This document shows, in pieces, positions 46,235-60,625 of a DNA stretch of 64,000 nucleotides. Numbering within the stretch: position 1 is the stretch's first letter; the number at the start of each line of letters is the position of its first letter. Source of the stretch: Molanna angustata (Eukaryota; Arthropoda; Insecta; Trichoptera; Molannidae); NCBI GenBank assembly GCA_963576475.1, contig OY754968.1:19888734-19952733 (forward strand), written 5' to 3'. A program made the translations under genes and the position numbers. The notes under the pieces were generated by a model, which worked only from the letters and a program-made list of their open reading frames with translations, was not told where the DNA came from and ran no database searches.

Positions 46235-48062
46235 AGTTGCATGTAACACATGAGATCCAACTGTCGATAGCGATAGTATGTATAGTTGAAGAATAAGTAC
46301 CAAACTATAAACCCATAAATACAAATTATTTAATATTTTAAGATATTTGGTTTTCTATACAACACATGTACCTAGGTATGTATGTCAAGATAGGATAGTA
46401 TGGAGGTCAGTCCTTTAATCCTACCCAGAATATGAAAACAGCATGATGGTATGTATGTATGTTTGGAGATTAGTATCAAGTCTTCTTAGATATTGTGTGT
46501 AGACGACCGCCATACAAATTGTATGAAGCAATGTCATCACTAAATTCAATTTTTATAAAAATTGTTAAAAAAAATTTGAGATATGCTAATACAATGTTAA
46601 TATTTTTTATAGAAAATTAAATTATCTAGTTGGGGTGTTTCGGCTTTTTTAGATATTTTTAAAAAAATTGGAAATATAGACAGTTAAACTCATAAATTTA
46701 TCATAAAAAAAATATTTTTCTTAATAAAAAATGTTTGAGAAACCCTGGAATTGAAAAAAAAAAAATCAATTTGAGATTTTGTATTTGTCTATGTTTATAC
46801 CAATTTTCAGCGTTCTAGCTTTTATGGTTTCTGAGATATATGGAAAAATAAACCAAAATTTCTAATGTTGATAACCCCTGACTGAAACAAAAATTCACAA
46901 TTCTGAGTTTAAAAGTTTTGTAGGCCTATATCATCATCATCAGCAATGGCGCTACAGCCCGGTGCGAGCCTTGGCCTCCTCAAGAAACTGCCTCCATCCC
47001 GCCCTGTCGACAGCAAGTCTCCTCCAGTTTGTCTGTCCGATCGCTCTTATATTGCCCTCGATGTCGTCCAGCCATCTCATCCTAGGTCTCCCTCTGCTTC
47101 TTCTTCCTTCAGGACAGGTGTCCAATACTTTCTTTGGGACCCGGTTATCCTCCATTCTACAAACGTGTCCGAGCCAACGTAGACGTTGTATTTTGATGTA
47201 TTGGACAACGTTTGGTTCGCCATACATTATTTCTAGCTCGTGGTTAAACCGGATCCTCCAAGATCCTCCTTCACAGGTAGGACCAAATATTTTGCGAAGT
47301 ATTTTCCTTTCGAACACCAACAATGCATTTTCGTCCTTCTTGGTCAATGTCCAGCATTCTGATGCATATGTCATGACCGGTCTAAGAAGAGTTTTGTAAA
47401 TGAGGGTTTTTGTTTTACGAGAGATGAGTCGTGACCTTAAGTGCTTTAGCAGGCCATAATAGCATCTATTTGCCGCGGCAAGTCTTGCCCTTATTTCCGC
47501 ACTGGTGTTGTTGTCCGCTGTAACAAGAGATCCCAGGTATGTGAATGATTCAACGGCTTCTAGCTGATGGGTTCCCACTGATATTGACTCGTTTCTTACG
47601 GTGATGCTATTCAGTGATGCTTTTCTTGTTGCCATGTATTTTGTCTTTGAAGCGTTGATCTTTAGACCCATGTTATTGGCTGCAGACTCAAGTCTCAAGA
47701 AGTTATCCTTCATGCAAGGCAACGTTATAGATATAATATCGATTTGTAGGCCTATAACTGTTTATATATTCTGAAAATTTGAGCTCTGTAAATTGAGCGG
47801 ATCAAAAGTTATAAGGGGGGGGGGGGGACACACAGACAAACACATACAAAACTCACGTAAAATGTTCTACTCTGAATTCTGAATAAATCGATGTATGGGA
47901 ACATATATGCTGCGAGGCCTCTAGTTGGTGTTATTAGCATGCAAAAAGTCCACTACGCCATACAAAATGTTCCTTCGTACACGCATCTTGAATTTATACT
48001 GCCTCTTCCTTTAATAGAATTTAATTCTCTTGAACGAATCGATAGTTGGATAAAGTATACAA
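46235..48062 (+). repeat. Repeat R1, full-length copy, split by a LINE
   Basis: The left boundary is CTAGTTGCATGTAACACATG followed by GATCCAACTGTCGATAGC. The right boundary is CTTGAACGAATCGATAGTTG followed by GATA. Thus a loose inverted pair (ATCCAACTGTCGAT / ATCGATAGTTGGAT) marks both sides. After removing the LINE at 46931-47742 the copy is about 1.0 kb and collinear with 63107-63980. No transposase or RT frame of its own is visible. Confidence 0.75.
46931..47742 (-). mobile_element. 5'-truncated non-LTR retrotransposon with 14-bp duplication
   Basis: The minus strand carries 256 open codons (47722-46952) of a reverse transcriptase from just after the active site to the end: 'GLKINASKTKYM', 'ESFTYLGSLVTADNNTSAEI', 'RPVMTYASECWTL', 'LRWLGHVCRMEDNRVPKKVL', 'RPRMRWLDD'. 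The frame is still intact, suggesting a recent insertion. The 3' end is an ATG repeat (ATC on the plus strand). TTTGTAGGCCTATA flanks at 46917-46930 and 47743-47756, inside repeat R1. Confidence 0.92.
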
Positions 48063-49031
48063 TCAAAAATGTATACTTATAATTTTAATTACCCTTTATT
48101 GAATACAATGAATATCATCAATTTTTATGTTAGATAAAAATATCAATTTCGATGTAAAATTACTGTAATTTTATGCGAATATAATAATCTATATTATAAA
48201 TACATAATATTTTCTCTTTTTTACACTGTGTAATGTTATATGGGAGCAAATAATGTTGCAAATTACTGTCATTAATGTCAATTATATTGAAAAAATATTG
48301 TTTTTAATACAAATATTTTGATGTAAAATGAAATTAATTTCACTAGGATCACAAATAATAAAAAAATGCAAATCATGTTTTGCTGAAATTTTATAAAAAT
48401 GTTTTTTATATAAATATATTTACTTCAATCAAAATTTTTCTTATTACAGTTTTATATCCAAATTACAAACTATTTTTTTTAGAAAGAGCAACATATCTTT
48501 GAATTAACAAGTGTATCAAGCTTTTTTATTACATAAGTGAATGAAATATGGTATTACTATAAGAAATATATTTATTCTGGAAGTTTCATACTATGTTGTT
48601 TATCTTGTTAGTCAAGGCCTAACCAATTCACCCCAATAAATTTGAATGAAGCAAATTTGCTCTAAAACACATTCAACTGCAGTTAATTCCTTTAACCATT
48701 AGTGACCACAAATTATTTTTAAATAATATTTAAATTTTAATTTAAGTCCTTGTAAAGTTTTTGTGCAGATGTATATTATTTCTGTTTATTTCCATAAATT
48801 TATCAATCTCTTAAAAATATCAATAATGTATATATGTATGTTTGTTTTTTTTTGTACATGTATAGGTATCGGCAAATATCTTGTCAATATTCGGTGGAGT
48901 GGGGGGATTGCACAACTACAAACCAAGCAAAACCCAAATTTTCAGTGTGTACTGCCCTCGTGATTTTTCAAGATGATTGCCAATAGCTCATTAATTAACT
49001 AGAATGAACTGTATAGCGTAATTTTTTTATA
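48063..49031. other. AT-rich intergenic DNA with one R3-like scrap
   Basis: No exon was recognised. About 48868-48960 (CGGTGGAGTGGGGGGATTGC, then 'ACAAACCAAGCAAAA') resembles 51210-51255 and the left part of repeat R3 at 31725 and 62668. Confidence 0.45.
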
Positions 49032-49217
49032 TCCTCACCTCAAAGGCGTTTTGAATACATTCAGGTTTTTGTAACACTTGTGGAAGAGGTCTGTTTTTAG
49101 GTGTTTTCTAAATAGGACGTTGTCAATCTGCCTCAGTTCAGGTAGTATATTGTTCCACAGGACTGGGCCAGCCATATCAAAAGCATGATTGGCAAAAGTT
49201 GAGGTGTTACTTGCCAA
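49032..49217 (-). repeat. CR1/jockey-like LINE ORF2 C-terminus
   Basis: Sixty open codons on the minus strand read 'MASNTSTFANHAFDMAGPVL', 'WNNILPELRQ', 'FRKHLKTDLFHKCY'. The 'FDMAGPVLWNNILP...F+KHLKT' pattern is the conserved C-terminal motif of CR1/L2-type ORF2 proteins. The rest of the element is absent. Confidence 0.75.
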
Positions 49218-50061
49218 TCATGGATGTGTGTTGTCATTATATTTACATAATAATTACCATAGACCCATATTGTCTCAACTGCAAGCATTTTGTTTTCTGA
49301 TATCCAATGAGAAATATTTCCCAAATATGAAATAAATCGGGAATAATTTTGCTTTGTGTCAAAAATTATTCAGTCATAAATATTAAGTTATCACATTATG
49401 GAGACATGCAATGTTGATTGTTTCACAAATAAAGACTTTAATTTTCTGGAAACAAAATCTGTGTACATTATCAAGCCAATTTTGGCAATACAAAAAACTG
49501 GGTAAGCTTCAGTATACAGTCTTGATACAAATAGTAAGTAATGCCCTGTATGCTAAGTTTTTTTTTGTGCATGACAGACAACGATGTATATTATTGATTT
49601 TTTTTTAGTACACCGTATAGTGAAATACATTACATATTATTATCAAATTTACATTTCATATTCTATAGATAAAACCTATATAATGTATTTTGTATTCAGT
49701 TTTATATATAATGTGTAGTTTCATATGAACATGTTAACCTACAATTAATAATAAACATTATTTATTAATTCACATTTAAAGTTAATCGTCCTGATTACCT
49801 ATAATATATTTAAAATTAATTTATGATTTAACTTTTTATATAAAAGATGTCAATCCAATAACAATATTTTGAAATGAATAAATTATTATGTATATCAAAT
49901 AGGCATATAGGTATAAGCAGCCTTACTCTCCACTGCAAATCTGATCCCAATACAATCCAATTTGCTAAAAACCTACCTTGGTAACGGAAAATAATGCGGT
50001 GGATAGGTATGTTTTACTGTCTATAATTTGAATGTACACAGGTGACAGGTAGGTAAGTTCT

Positions 50062-50360
50062 AATTCTTCTTCTTCTTTATCACCCTTCTTCCCTCCACTG
50101 CTGGAGGTAGGCCTCTTCTATTTCCTTCCATCTTTGTTTGTTTGATGCCATCTGCATCCATTTTCTCCCCGCCGTCCTGACATTATCTTCGGTCCATTTT
50201 TTTTGGGGCATCCGATGCCTTTTCTATTTGACCATGGTCTCCATTTAAGGATTTTTGGGGCCCAGCGCTCACCAACTTGTCTTGCGACATGCCCTGCCCA
50301 CTGCCTTTGAAATTCGCTATGCGATCCATGACAACCATTACTCGGGTCCGATGCCTTATT
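50062..50360 (-). repeat. LINE 3' fragment with TTC tail, frameshifted
   Basis: In minus-strand frames one reads 'RTRVMVV-DRIAKFKGQWAG', 'HVARQVGERWAPKILKWRPW' and 'CPKKMDRR', the C-terminal region of an insect non-LTR reverse transcriptase, then a GAA-rich end. At least two frame changes are present. Confidence 0.65.
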
Positions 50361-53113
<2,753 letters not shown>

Positions 53114-53514
53114 ATGATTTGTATTTTATAATTACATATGTATTGTATTTGTGAATCTTTACAAATTGTATAAAATTTATTTAGTATAATTTAGATGAAA
53201 ATGCTTTATATCTGAGCTTCTGAAAATTTCTTCCAGTATTATGAGTCTGCAATTTTTTTATCAAAAGAAATATTATTTGAAACATTAAACAGAATAATAC
53301 ATATTTATTACAGATGTTAATATTCTGATATTAAAAAGAGTATCAATCAGAATTTTTGATTAATTCAGATAGAAAGTTTGTCCTAGAAAAATTCCTGGTT
53401 TTAAAAAAAACTTTTAACCATTCTTATGTAGGTACCTAATATTATTCACGACATAATCAAAATAATATTGGGTTCCATTTCGAAAACGCACTAAAATTTA
53501 AATTTTTTACTATT

Positions 53515-54072
53515 CTGGGCTGTGTTCGGATTCAACGCTTGATGTTGGGCGTTGAATGTACCTGAAGTTGCAGATTATGGCGTTTTTCACACCAATCTCA
53601 CTGAACGCTTTCGAGCAGCATTTCACTGAATGCTGCATCAGGCGTTTTAAATGTCAAATGTAATTTATCATACATGTCTCTTTTAGGTTATATTTTCATC
53701 GAAAGACAGCAATTGGGCAGTAGTGTAAATACTGGTCTCTGACCTTTTATTAGAAATTGTTGAATGATATTTTATAAATTAACCTTTTTGTGAATGCATA
53801 TTGTCATCATAAATAATATTAACTGATGTCAACTGACATAATAGATACCACAGAAACAAATGGAAGTCAGCATTCCACAGATAAAATAAGTCAACAGATA
53901 CTAAAACTGTCAAAGCGTTTTTCACCCGTCAATTTTACCGAGCGTTTGGTGCAAACACTCGACGGTCAATCTGAACGCCACAGAGTGTCTTTCGAGCGTC
54001 TGTTTCCGGTCATTATGATCAGCTTGGAGCGTTCACTAAGTGCGCTCGGCGTTCACTTTGAATGCTGCCCTG
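53515..54072. mobile_element. Non-autonomous DNA element with many GCGTT/AACGC subterminal motifs
   Basis: CTGGGCTGTGTTCGGATTCA (53515) and, in reverse complement, CAGGGCAGCATTCAAAGTGA (ending 54072) are imperfect inverted ends, both leading into AACGC. About eleven copies of GCGTT or AACGC on both strands cluster in the two terminal 150-bp parts, like transposase-binding repeats, and make these parts GC-rich in AT-rich surroundings. The 84-codon frame at 53826-54080 runs through these motifs and is probably accidental. No target duplication was found. hAT-like by its termini only. Confidence 0.55.
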
Positions 54073-54165
54073 AAGATTGAATAAAATTGAAGAAATCAAA
54101 ATCATAAAAAGATATCGCTAATGTATACTAGTGTATTATTAAATGGATACAGTTTAAAGTGACAA

Positions 54166-54330
54166 TTCAGCAGGGCAAGCCCCGTTCCATGGTAACCCAT
54201 ATCGTGGTGGTTACCCACGTTATAATATAAGCCTATGTAGCAAGAGTATTTATTCTATATAGAAATTTTAAGAATCAAATACCTAACGGAGGGTTTTTAT
54301 TCCGCCATTTGACCGGACTTGCTTCCCTGG
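54166..54330. mobile_element. Element B, short uninterrupted copy
   Basis: CAGCAGGGCAAGCCCCGTTC at the left and GGAGGGTTTTTATTCCGCCA then CGGACTTGCTTCCCTGG at the right match the ends of the 34956-35431 copy. The site where that copy carries a hAT insertion is intact here. Confidence 0.7.
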
Positions 54331-55560
54331 TGAACATGTTCTTGTTTTTAATAATTTAAATGTTGATTCCAATTTTTATTCTTTGGAATTGAACCCAATG
54401 GATACATAATTTATTTATTTTTTAAACTATTGACAAATTACCAGAATATTATCAGTGTGTGAAAGAATCTGATGTTTTTTTAAATAACATACATTTTGCA
54501 GAAATGACCTGTAAAAAGATCATAATTTATTGCTTTACATGGAAAATGTAATTTTTAAGATTAATTTTTATTTTTTCTTGTATTGTTTTTTACTGTGCCA
54601 GATTTGGTTATTTTTTTTAAACTCATGATTCTTTAAAGCTGTTGTAGTGAATTGTATTGAAAAATAGCTACGAAATATATTAATGCATTTTAAGGTACCC
54701 ATTTATAATTTAAACTTAACTTTATTACCTATATCATTGAATGTTACCATAAAAAAACCCCTGTATTATTTTATGTTGAACTAGTCTTATTTATTATTTA
54801 TCTACTCATAAAATAAACATTGATGAATTAAAAAATATTTGTTTTATTTAAAATGCTGTATTTACATAATATTACTGTAGTGTTAGGAAATATACAGTGA
54901 CTTAATAAATAATAAAAAAAACAGTGGGTTTTACTTTCACAATATGAAGGGTACTTGCTAAAATTTTTAATGTACAGTATGGTAAATTTGAAATTATTAT
55001 GTACTATTGATATAGAAAATAATCAATAATCCACACCATAATATTTTAGTGAGTAATATCTTGATATATTTATATGTATATATGTGGGAATTTTTTTGGT
55101 TCCAGCATCAATAATAAACTAAAATACTTTCAAGGTTAGATTTTCTGCATATCTCTTCCTTTATAAATAGAAAATCGACTTTTAAATTTTTTATTGTGAT
55201 TTTTTTTTTCATTTTTCAACAATTTTCGTACGAACTTTTGTACTTTTTCTCGAACAAATATTTGTTTGTGAGATGTACAAATTCACACAAATATATATTT
55301 GCAAGTATACCTTAGAGTTTGAGTGAAAACATAACATGGTGATTATTTCGTTGAACTAAATTTTTATAGTGTTTTCTGTGTAAATGTTGCCATTTTTCAT
55401 ATAAAAATGTTCCATACATTTGGTATTTTGTTGATTTTCGTTATCACTGTTATGATTAAATCCTTATATAAACCATTTTGAATTATTCATGAATTATCTC
55501 GATTTACATTTATTTATTTATTTATCTCACAAAGGATTTTTTGTGTATAAACTTACTTTC
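54331..55560. other. AT-rich intergenic DNA
   Basis: No gene, RNA or transposon boundary was recognised. Confidence 0.5.
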
Positions 55561-55780
55561 CATGACGATTTATAAAAATGAGTGGGTTGTGTCCAACTCT
55601 AAGCTCTTTCCAACGCTTATATTCAATTACATTTTAAACCATTTCCCATCGTTCTATCTTTCTGATTTTTTTACACACACTTGCTTTCCATAAAAGTATA
55701 TAAAAAGCTAATGGGTTGTGACCAACACTAGACTCTTTACTATGCTTATATTATATCTCATCTAAACCACCTCTCAAATT
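55561..55780 (+). repeat. Two short R2-border repeats in tandem
   Basis: GAGTGGGTTGTGTCCAACTC (55581) and AATGGGTTGTGACCAACACT (55708) are two diverged copies of the sequence that borders R2 elements. Each is followed by ACTCTTT/GCTCTTT and a TATGCTTATATT-like stretch, about 125 bp apart. Confidence 0.55.
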
Positions 55781-56000
55781 CTATTATTTGAGACTGAAGG
55801 GACAGGAAGGGATGAAGGGGACTGATTTTTAAATAACTAATTTTTATTTATTGTGTTGGATATTTTTTATTTTTGCTGTTTTTTTTATTAGTATAATATA
55901 TTACATATATGAATTTTGATGAGTTAGCTTATTGCTTCACATTTACTTTCCCGAGTAGCACTGTTTATAAAAAGCTAGTTATTGATATTGGACTATATAG

Positions 56001-56950
56001 ATAAACGAGTGGGTTGTGGCCAACACTAAACTCTCCACACCATAGTAAGAGTTCATTCTTCTTCTTGAAAGGTTGACAATCTAAATGCATTTTTATGAAG
56101 TATATTTCTATTAGATTCTTAAAGAAATATAAGATTCCCAGAGGACAAAAGTTTTCACAATGCACCATAGACACAAAAACATTGTCACGAAACTCATAGT
56201 ATGTATTTTCTACATGATACCTGATGAGAAATTTTAAGTAAAATTGCATTACTAGCAAGATGAGCATGTTTGAGACAGTGTATCAATGTTAACGAGGCAA
56301 TGTATGTGTTAAGATAGAAGAATGCGTTGTTCGGTGTTCGCTGCCTCGAGGAAGATAGAAGTGGAGAGTATAAAATACACTTGTCTATAGAGACACATAC
56401 AATATCAATATGAAGTTGATCACTCAATTTTCCCACACAGAAGCTGTTTTACTTCTGTTATATACATTTTTCATACAAATATGAAATTTATTTCACATTG
56501 ATATGGCAAACCATAGATTTTTTATCTTTAAATTTTGACAATCCTTGAATGCATTTTTGATTGGTGTATTTTTGTTGTATCAAAATTTCAAACAGTATAA
56601 AATTACCTCGATTTTCCAGACCGTGAGAGCATTTTGATAATTGGGACAGATGAAATCATAACGAAGAAATTAACGGATATCTATGGAAAACTAATCAGCT
56701 CTAGGTCTATGCACTTTACACATACATATGATGTTAATATGAAGTCGATCGGACTTATAGTTTGGGCTGTAGAGGGGATACAAAAAGGATAATCCGTACA
56801 CCGAACGCCGTACGCCATACATACAAACACATCATGGTGAAACTCTCAGTGTGCACTCTCTACATGATACCCGTTGAGAAATTTGATGTAAAAAATACGC
56901 TTAAAAATTGTGAAATCATGACTCCACTATTCTATAGTGTGGAGAGTATA
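56001..56950. mobile_element. Repeat family R2, copy 2 (no hAT insertion)
   Basis: ACTCTCCACACCATAG at 56030-56045 pairs with CTATAGTGTGGAGAGT at 56932-56947, giving a 918-bp unit. It is collinear with 6285-8054 without the hAT copy, and contains the same LINE 3' fossil. The border GAGTGGGTTGTGGCCAACAC precedes the left end. Confidence 0.78.
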
Positions 56951-57159
56951 AAAGTTCTGCAGTACATATTGGAATATTTATCGGATATGATAAAACAGTG
57001 CATGTCTCTCTTAAAAATAAAATTTCCCCCTTTATGTGTGTGGGGTCCACATTGGGAAACACTGTTTTGGATTTTATGGACAAAAGCTTTTCAAAAAAAA
57101 AAAAAAAGCAAAAGCTTCTTTCTGCCTACTTGTAAGTGGTTAACAGTAGTATTATAACA

Positions 57160-57597
57160 ATGAACACTTCCTTGAACCTTGCGCAAGTGGCGAGTTTATT
57201 GCCGTATGGCAATTTCTTCCAACTAACCAGTGTTTCCAGCCCAGAGAAGCAACATTAGCGTGAGAAATGAATTTAAATAAATTTCTTCTCACCTGGGAAT
57301 CAAACCCAGGACGCCCGCACAGAAACCGAACGGCTTACCAACTGTGCAATGGCGGTCGGCGGTAGTATGACAACTGTGCAACGGCGGTGTTGCCGACCGC
57401 CGTGGCACAGTTGGTAAGACGTTGGGTTTTTGTGCGGGCGTCCTGGGTTCGATTACCAGCAGAGGAGAAATTTATTTAAATTCATTTCTCATGCAAATAT
57501 TGCTTCTCTGGGCTGGAATCACTGGTTAGTTGGAAGAAATTGCCATACGGCAATAAACTCGCCACTTGCGCAGGGTGCAAGGAAGTGTTCATTATTA
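57160..57597. repeat. Head-to-head inverted pair of tRNA-derived SINEs
   Basis: 57160-57361 (minus) and 57389-57597 (plus) are two near-identical SINE copies facing each other, with a spacer of under 30 bases that contains a further partial head (GACAACTGTGCAACGGCGG). Each has the head phrase CCGTGGCACAGTTGGTAAG, the B box GGTTCGATTACC or its equivalent, and the body 'GCTTCTCTGGGCTGGAA'. The 440-bp unit would fold into a very long hairpin. Confidence 0.88.
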
Positions 57598-57624
57598 TGA
57601 AAAGTATGTAGGTACCTATAAAAC

Positions 57625-57705
57625 TATGTCCCCACCGGGAATCGAACCCGGAACCTTTGTTTCAAGAGTCAGATGACCAACCAACTGAGCAAAGATGGTA
57701 GCTCA
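57625..57705 (-). repeat. tRNA-like sequence (second SINE family head)
   Basis: The minus strand has GCTCAGTTGGTTGGTC (A box), a perfect T arm CCGGG-TTCGATT-CCCGG and TGGGGAC at the 3' side. The expected 5' partner (GTCCCCA) is absent (AGCTACC-like sequence instead), so it is judged a SINE head, not a functional tRNA. Confidence 0.6.
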
Positions 57706-57989
57706 GGATGGATGTGAAGTAGGTACCTATACATAAAAAAGACGATTTTTTAATTGCTTTTTATGGATGCTATTAAAAAATTATCACATTTTAGGTACTT
57801 AAAAGAAAATCAATGTTTTTATCAGACCCTTGTGTTTTCGTGTTTGACATTTGAGAAAATAATTTTCCACGATATAGCCTCTTGAACTGAATAGGGGACA
57901 CTAGGATAGGCTATCCGACACGACCAGCTGCTTGTGGCCGGGTTCGATCGATGCCCGACCCCCTGCCTCGCCTAACTTGCCCGGACTGA

Positions 57990-58359
57990 AACACACTCAA
58001 ACTACCACATTGTACAAAAGAAGTATCGCAGCGAGTGGTTCGAAAACGTACAAACCAGACTCTTTGTACCTTTTGCACAGCGTCGTTACTATCTCGCAGC
58101 CTGACTTGTAAGTAGACACTTCGATATGAATTTTCTTTCTATCCTTTCGACAGTCGCAAGTTGACGCTTGTCGGTGTGGTTTTTCGTATTGCTTAGCGCG
58201 TGTTTTGGCGGTGCGCCGCGCAACGTGCGCGTAGCTAATATTGGAAAATAAGTTCTTTCAAAATATTGAAAGTTGTTATCGTTCTGTAACAAGTTCATTG
58301 TTTGATAAAATCAAGACTGTCATCACAGCGGAAATATAATAGGATCGATGCTCAAAATC
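57990..58359 (+). other. CpG-rich candidate first exon of a gene that continues beyond the window
   Basis: Between 57890 and 58340 the DNA is far richer in GC and CpG than the surroundings and contains no repeat that I can identify. An ATG at 58348 gives 'MLKI' and runs into a consensus donor (AAAATC/GTAAGT, GT at 58360). The pattern is that of a short first coding exon after a 5' UTR, followed by a long intron. No further exon is recognisable to 64000. An alternative donor CTT/GTAAGT is at 58107. Function unknown. Confidence 0.35.
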
Positions 58360-59728
58360 GTAAGTTTATCTCAAATTGTTTTGTTTAAATCATTACATGT
58401 GTAAAAAAACAGATATGACGATAATATTTAATTTTCTTTTCGATTTGAAATAGGTACATGCAATTAATTATTTTGACCTGTTTACATTATATTATCGTGG
58501 TGTGCACATTGTAAACAATGAAACTGTTATGAATATTTATACCAAAACATATCTTTGTTTTAACTATAGTATATTAAATATCTTTTCAATTAGCTGTTTT
58601 CTTGGTGTTGACAAAACAGCGCAAGAAGCAGATTATTATGTTTACTTATATACTTATTTCATTTACTTAATTGTTATAAATAGATACTAAGTGTAAATAT
58701 GAAATAATAAGTCTTATTGTTTCTTCATTTTTATTATAAATAGTTTTGAGAATACCATTTTGACGTCATTTGGAAAATTCTGCGTAGCTCGTTTTCTTAC
58801 TCTCACTATTTTTTGTGATTTTTGTTAAAGACATAATGAAGGAAATTATGTATCACCGAATGTAAAATGTATTGTATTTTTTTATCCACCACAAAGTATA
58901 CCTACAAATAACCTTCATGAAATGATATAAAGAAATTGAATTTTATCATCAAATATTATATTTATATCAACTTCGTTTTGTATATATTTTTTATTTCAAC
59001 TTCGTTTTGTATTTCATATAATAAGATTTTCATATTTAATACGGTTCCATTGTAGAATTATAATACTCCATTGATATTATTATTATCTGTGTTACGAAAT
59101 ATTTTTTTATGAACGGGCGTTCTAAGGCCTTCCGTTTATTTATTACGATAGATATACTTATAATAATTTCCTCTCTCTTGTATAATCAGAGTAGGCACCC
59201 ACTTAGATCAAGGTTAAGTAAAAAGATGATAAGGTTCTCATATTCCACTGGGTGCCATACATTCGTTAACACATTTTTGGATAAATAGTTCGTTTTTTCA
59301 CATTTTCTAAGAAAATTTGTCTACTACATATGTATCTAAGAAGATTCCAAGTAGAATATCTCATAAAAATATTAGGTACTAGTAAACCTTACTCCACACA
59401 TTACAATCCTGACATACCTACATAATATTATATACATATCTCGTTGCTGTTCGTTATTATCTCACAACGATATTATAGAATCAAGCGTCATTCTTAACCA
59501 ACTTATTTAGGTATAATTTATTGCCTATTTATCTGTATTAGTTCTTTGCAGGAATTACTTGATTCTTCCAAAGTACTAACTAACTTCTGAAATTGTCAAA
59601 TATGTTGATCTCAGTATATTGTATAATATGTACCTAGTTACTTAGGTACTTACTTGTAATAGTGTTTGGTTGTTTTATTTATTTGGGACAGAAAACAGCG
59701 ACAGCAAAATAATATACAAAACAATTTA
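58360..59728. other. AT-rich DNA, possibly first intron of the candidate gene
   Basis: No exon, RNA gene or element boundary was recognised. The 62-codon frame at 58502-58690 has no motif. Confidence 0.4.
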
Positions 59729-60625
59729 GATGGCTCGATGGTAGTAATCCAGTGGTCATGAGTGGTCCTATCATCATCATCATCATTATCATCTGTGGCT
59801 CCACAACCCAGGTCGGGTCTTAGCCTCCTGCAGAGCCTGCCTCCATGAATGTCGATCCTGCGACGCATTGCGCCAGTTATGGACGCCGATGTTGTTCGCA
59901 TCCTTCACCACTCCGTCCAGCCCTCGAAGCTTCGGCCTTCCAACTTTTCTTCGTCCCCCCGGTGCGCCATTCATGATCCGTCTTGGGACCTCCTCCTCGC
60001 TCATTCTTTGGACGTGTCCAGCCCATCTGAGTCTTCCTATTCTTATTTCTGTCACTATGGTTGCCTCCTTGAATAAATCATACGCGCTTTGGATCTAGTG
60101 CACCAGGCGCCAAATTGGTTAGATCCGGCCCTGGCCGTAGATCCTCCTCAGCACCTTCCTCTCAAAAATTTCCAGGGCTCTTTCATCAGATTTAGCGATT
60201 GCCCAACATTCTGATCCATATGAGAGTACTGGCCGAATTAGAGTCTTATAGAGGAGGACTTTCGTTTTTCTGGTGAGGTGACGAGACTTCATGTGCCTCT
60301 GCAACCCATAGTAGCACCGATTTGCGGACACTATTCGGCGTTTAATTTCGGTTGAGACATTGTTGTCACTTGTCAAAACTCGCTAACAGTTTCGAATGTG
60401 TAATCGTCGACTCGCAAATCTGGCGGTTTTCGACGTTCATGCACTGGCATATACTTTGTCTTTTCCTCGTTTACCATCAACCCCATATTCCTTGCTGATG
60501 CAGCCAGGGTTTTAAATGCAATTTTTAAAGTGACCATGAGTGGTCCTATACCACAAGCATGTATGCTTAATTTAGGGAATGTGGGAAGATGTAAGTATAT
60601 TATGTAGGTACTTGTTTAACAAGGA
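59729..60625 (+). repeat. tRNA-derived SINE split by a LINE
   Basis: 59729-59771 holds the shortened tRNA-like head (GGCTCGATGG, GTAATCCAGTGGTC) and 60535-60625 the body ('CACAAGCATGTATGC', 'AACAAGGACATT') and A-rich tail of the family at 946-1131. The head lacks the B-box region. The LINE at 59772-60534 lies between the halves. Confidence 0.8.
59772..60534 (-). mobile_element. 5'-truncated LINE inserted in a SINE, 15-bp duplication
   Basis: The minus strand encodes a reverse-transcriptase C-terminal part in two frames: 60376-60119 ('RRIVSANRCYYGLQRHMKSR', 'YKTLIRPVLSYGSECWAI', 'FERKVLRRIYG') and 60055-59789 ('RIGRLRWAGHVQRMSEEEVP', 'GRRKVGRPKLRGLDGV'). The two frames are separated by a short decayed stretch, so it is a pseudogene. 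The 3' end is an ATG repeat. CATGAGTGGTCCTAT flanks at 59757-59771 and 60535-60549. Confidence 0.9.

Noticed and set aside
53826..54080. 84-codon frame with Ser/Glu/Arg-rich sequence
   Set aside because: It runs across the GCGTT motifs of a TIR element and ends at its terminus, so it is most likely accidental.
57625..57705. Possible tRNA gene on the minus strand
   Set aside because: The A box and T arm are good but the acceptor stem has no 5' partner, and relatives at 2228 and 19525 have SINE bodies.
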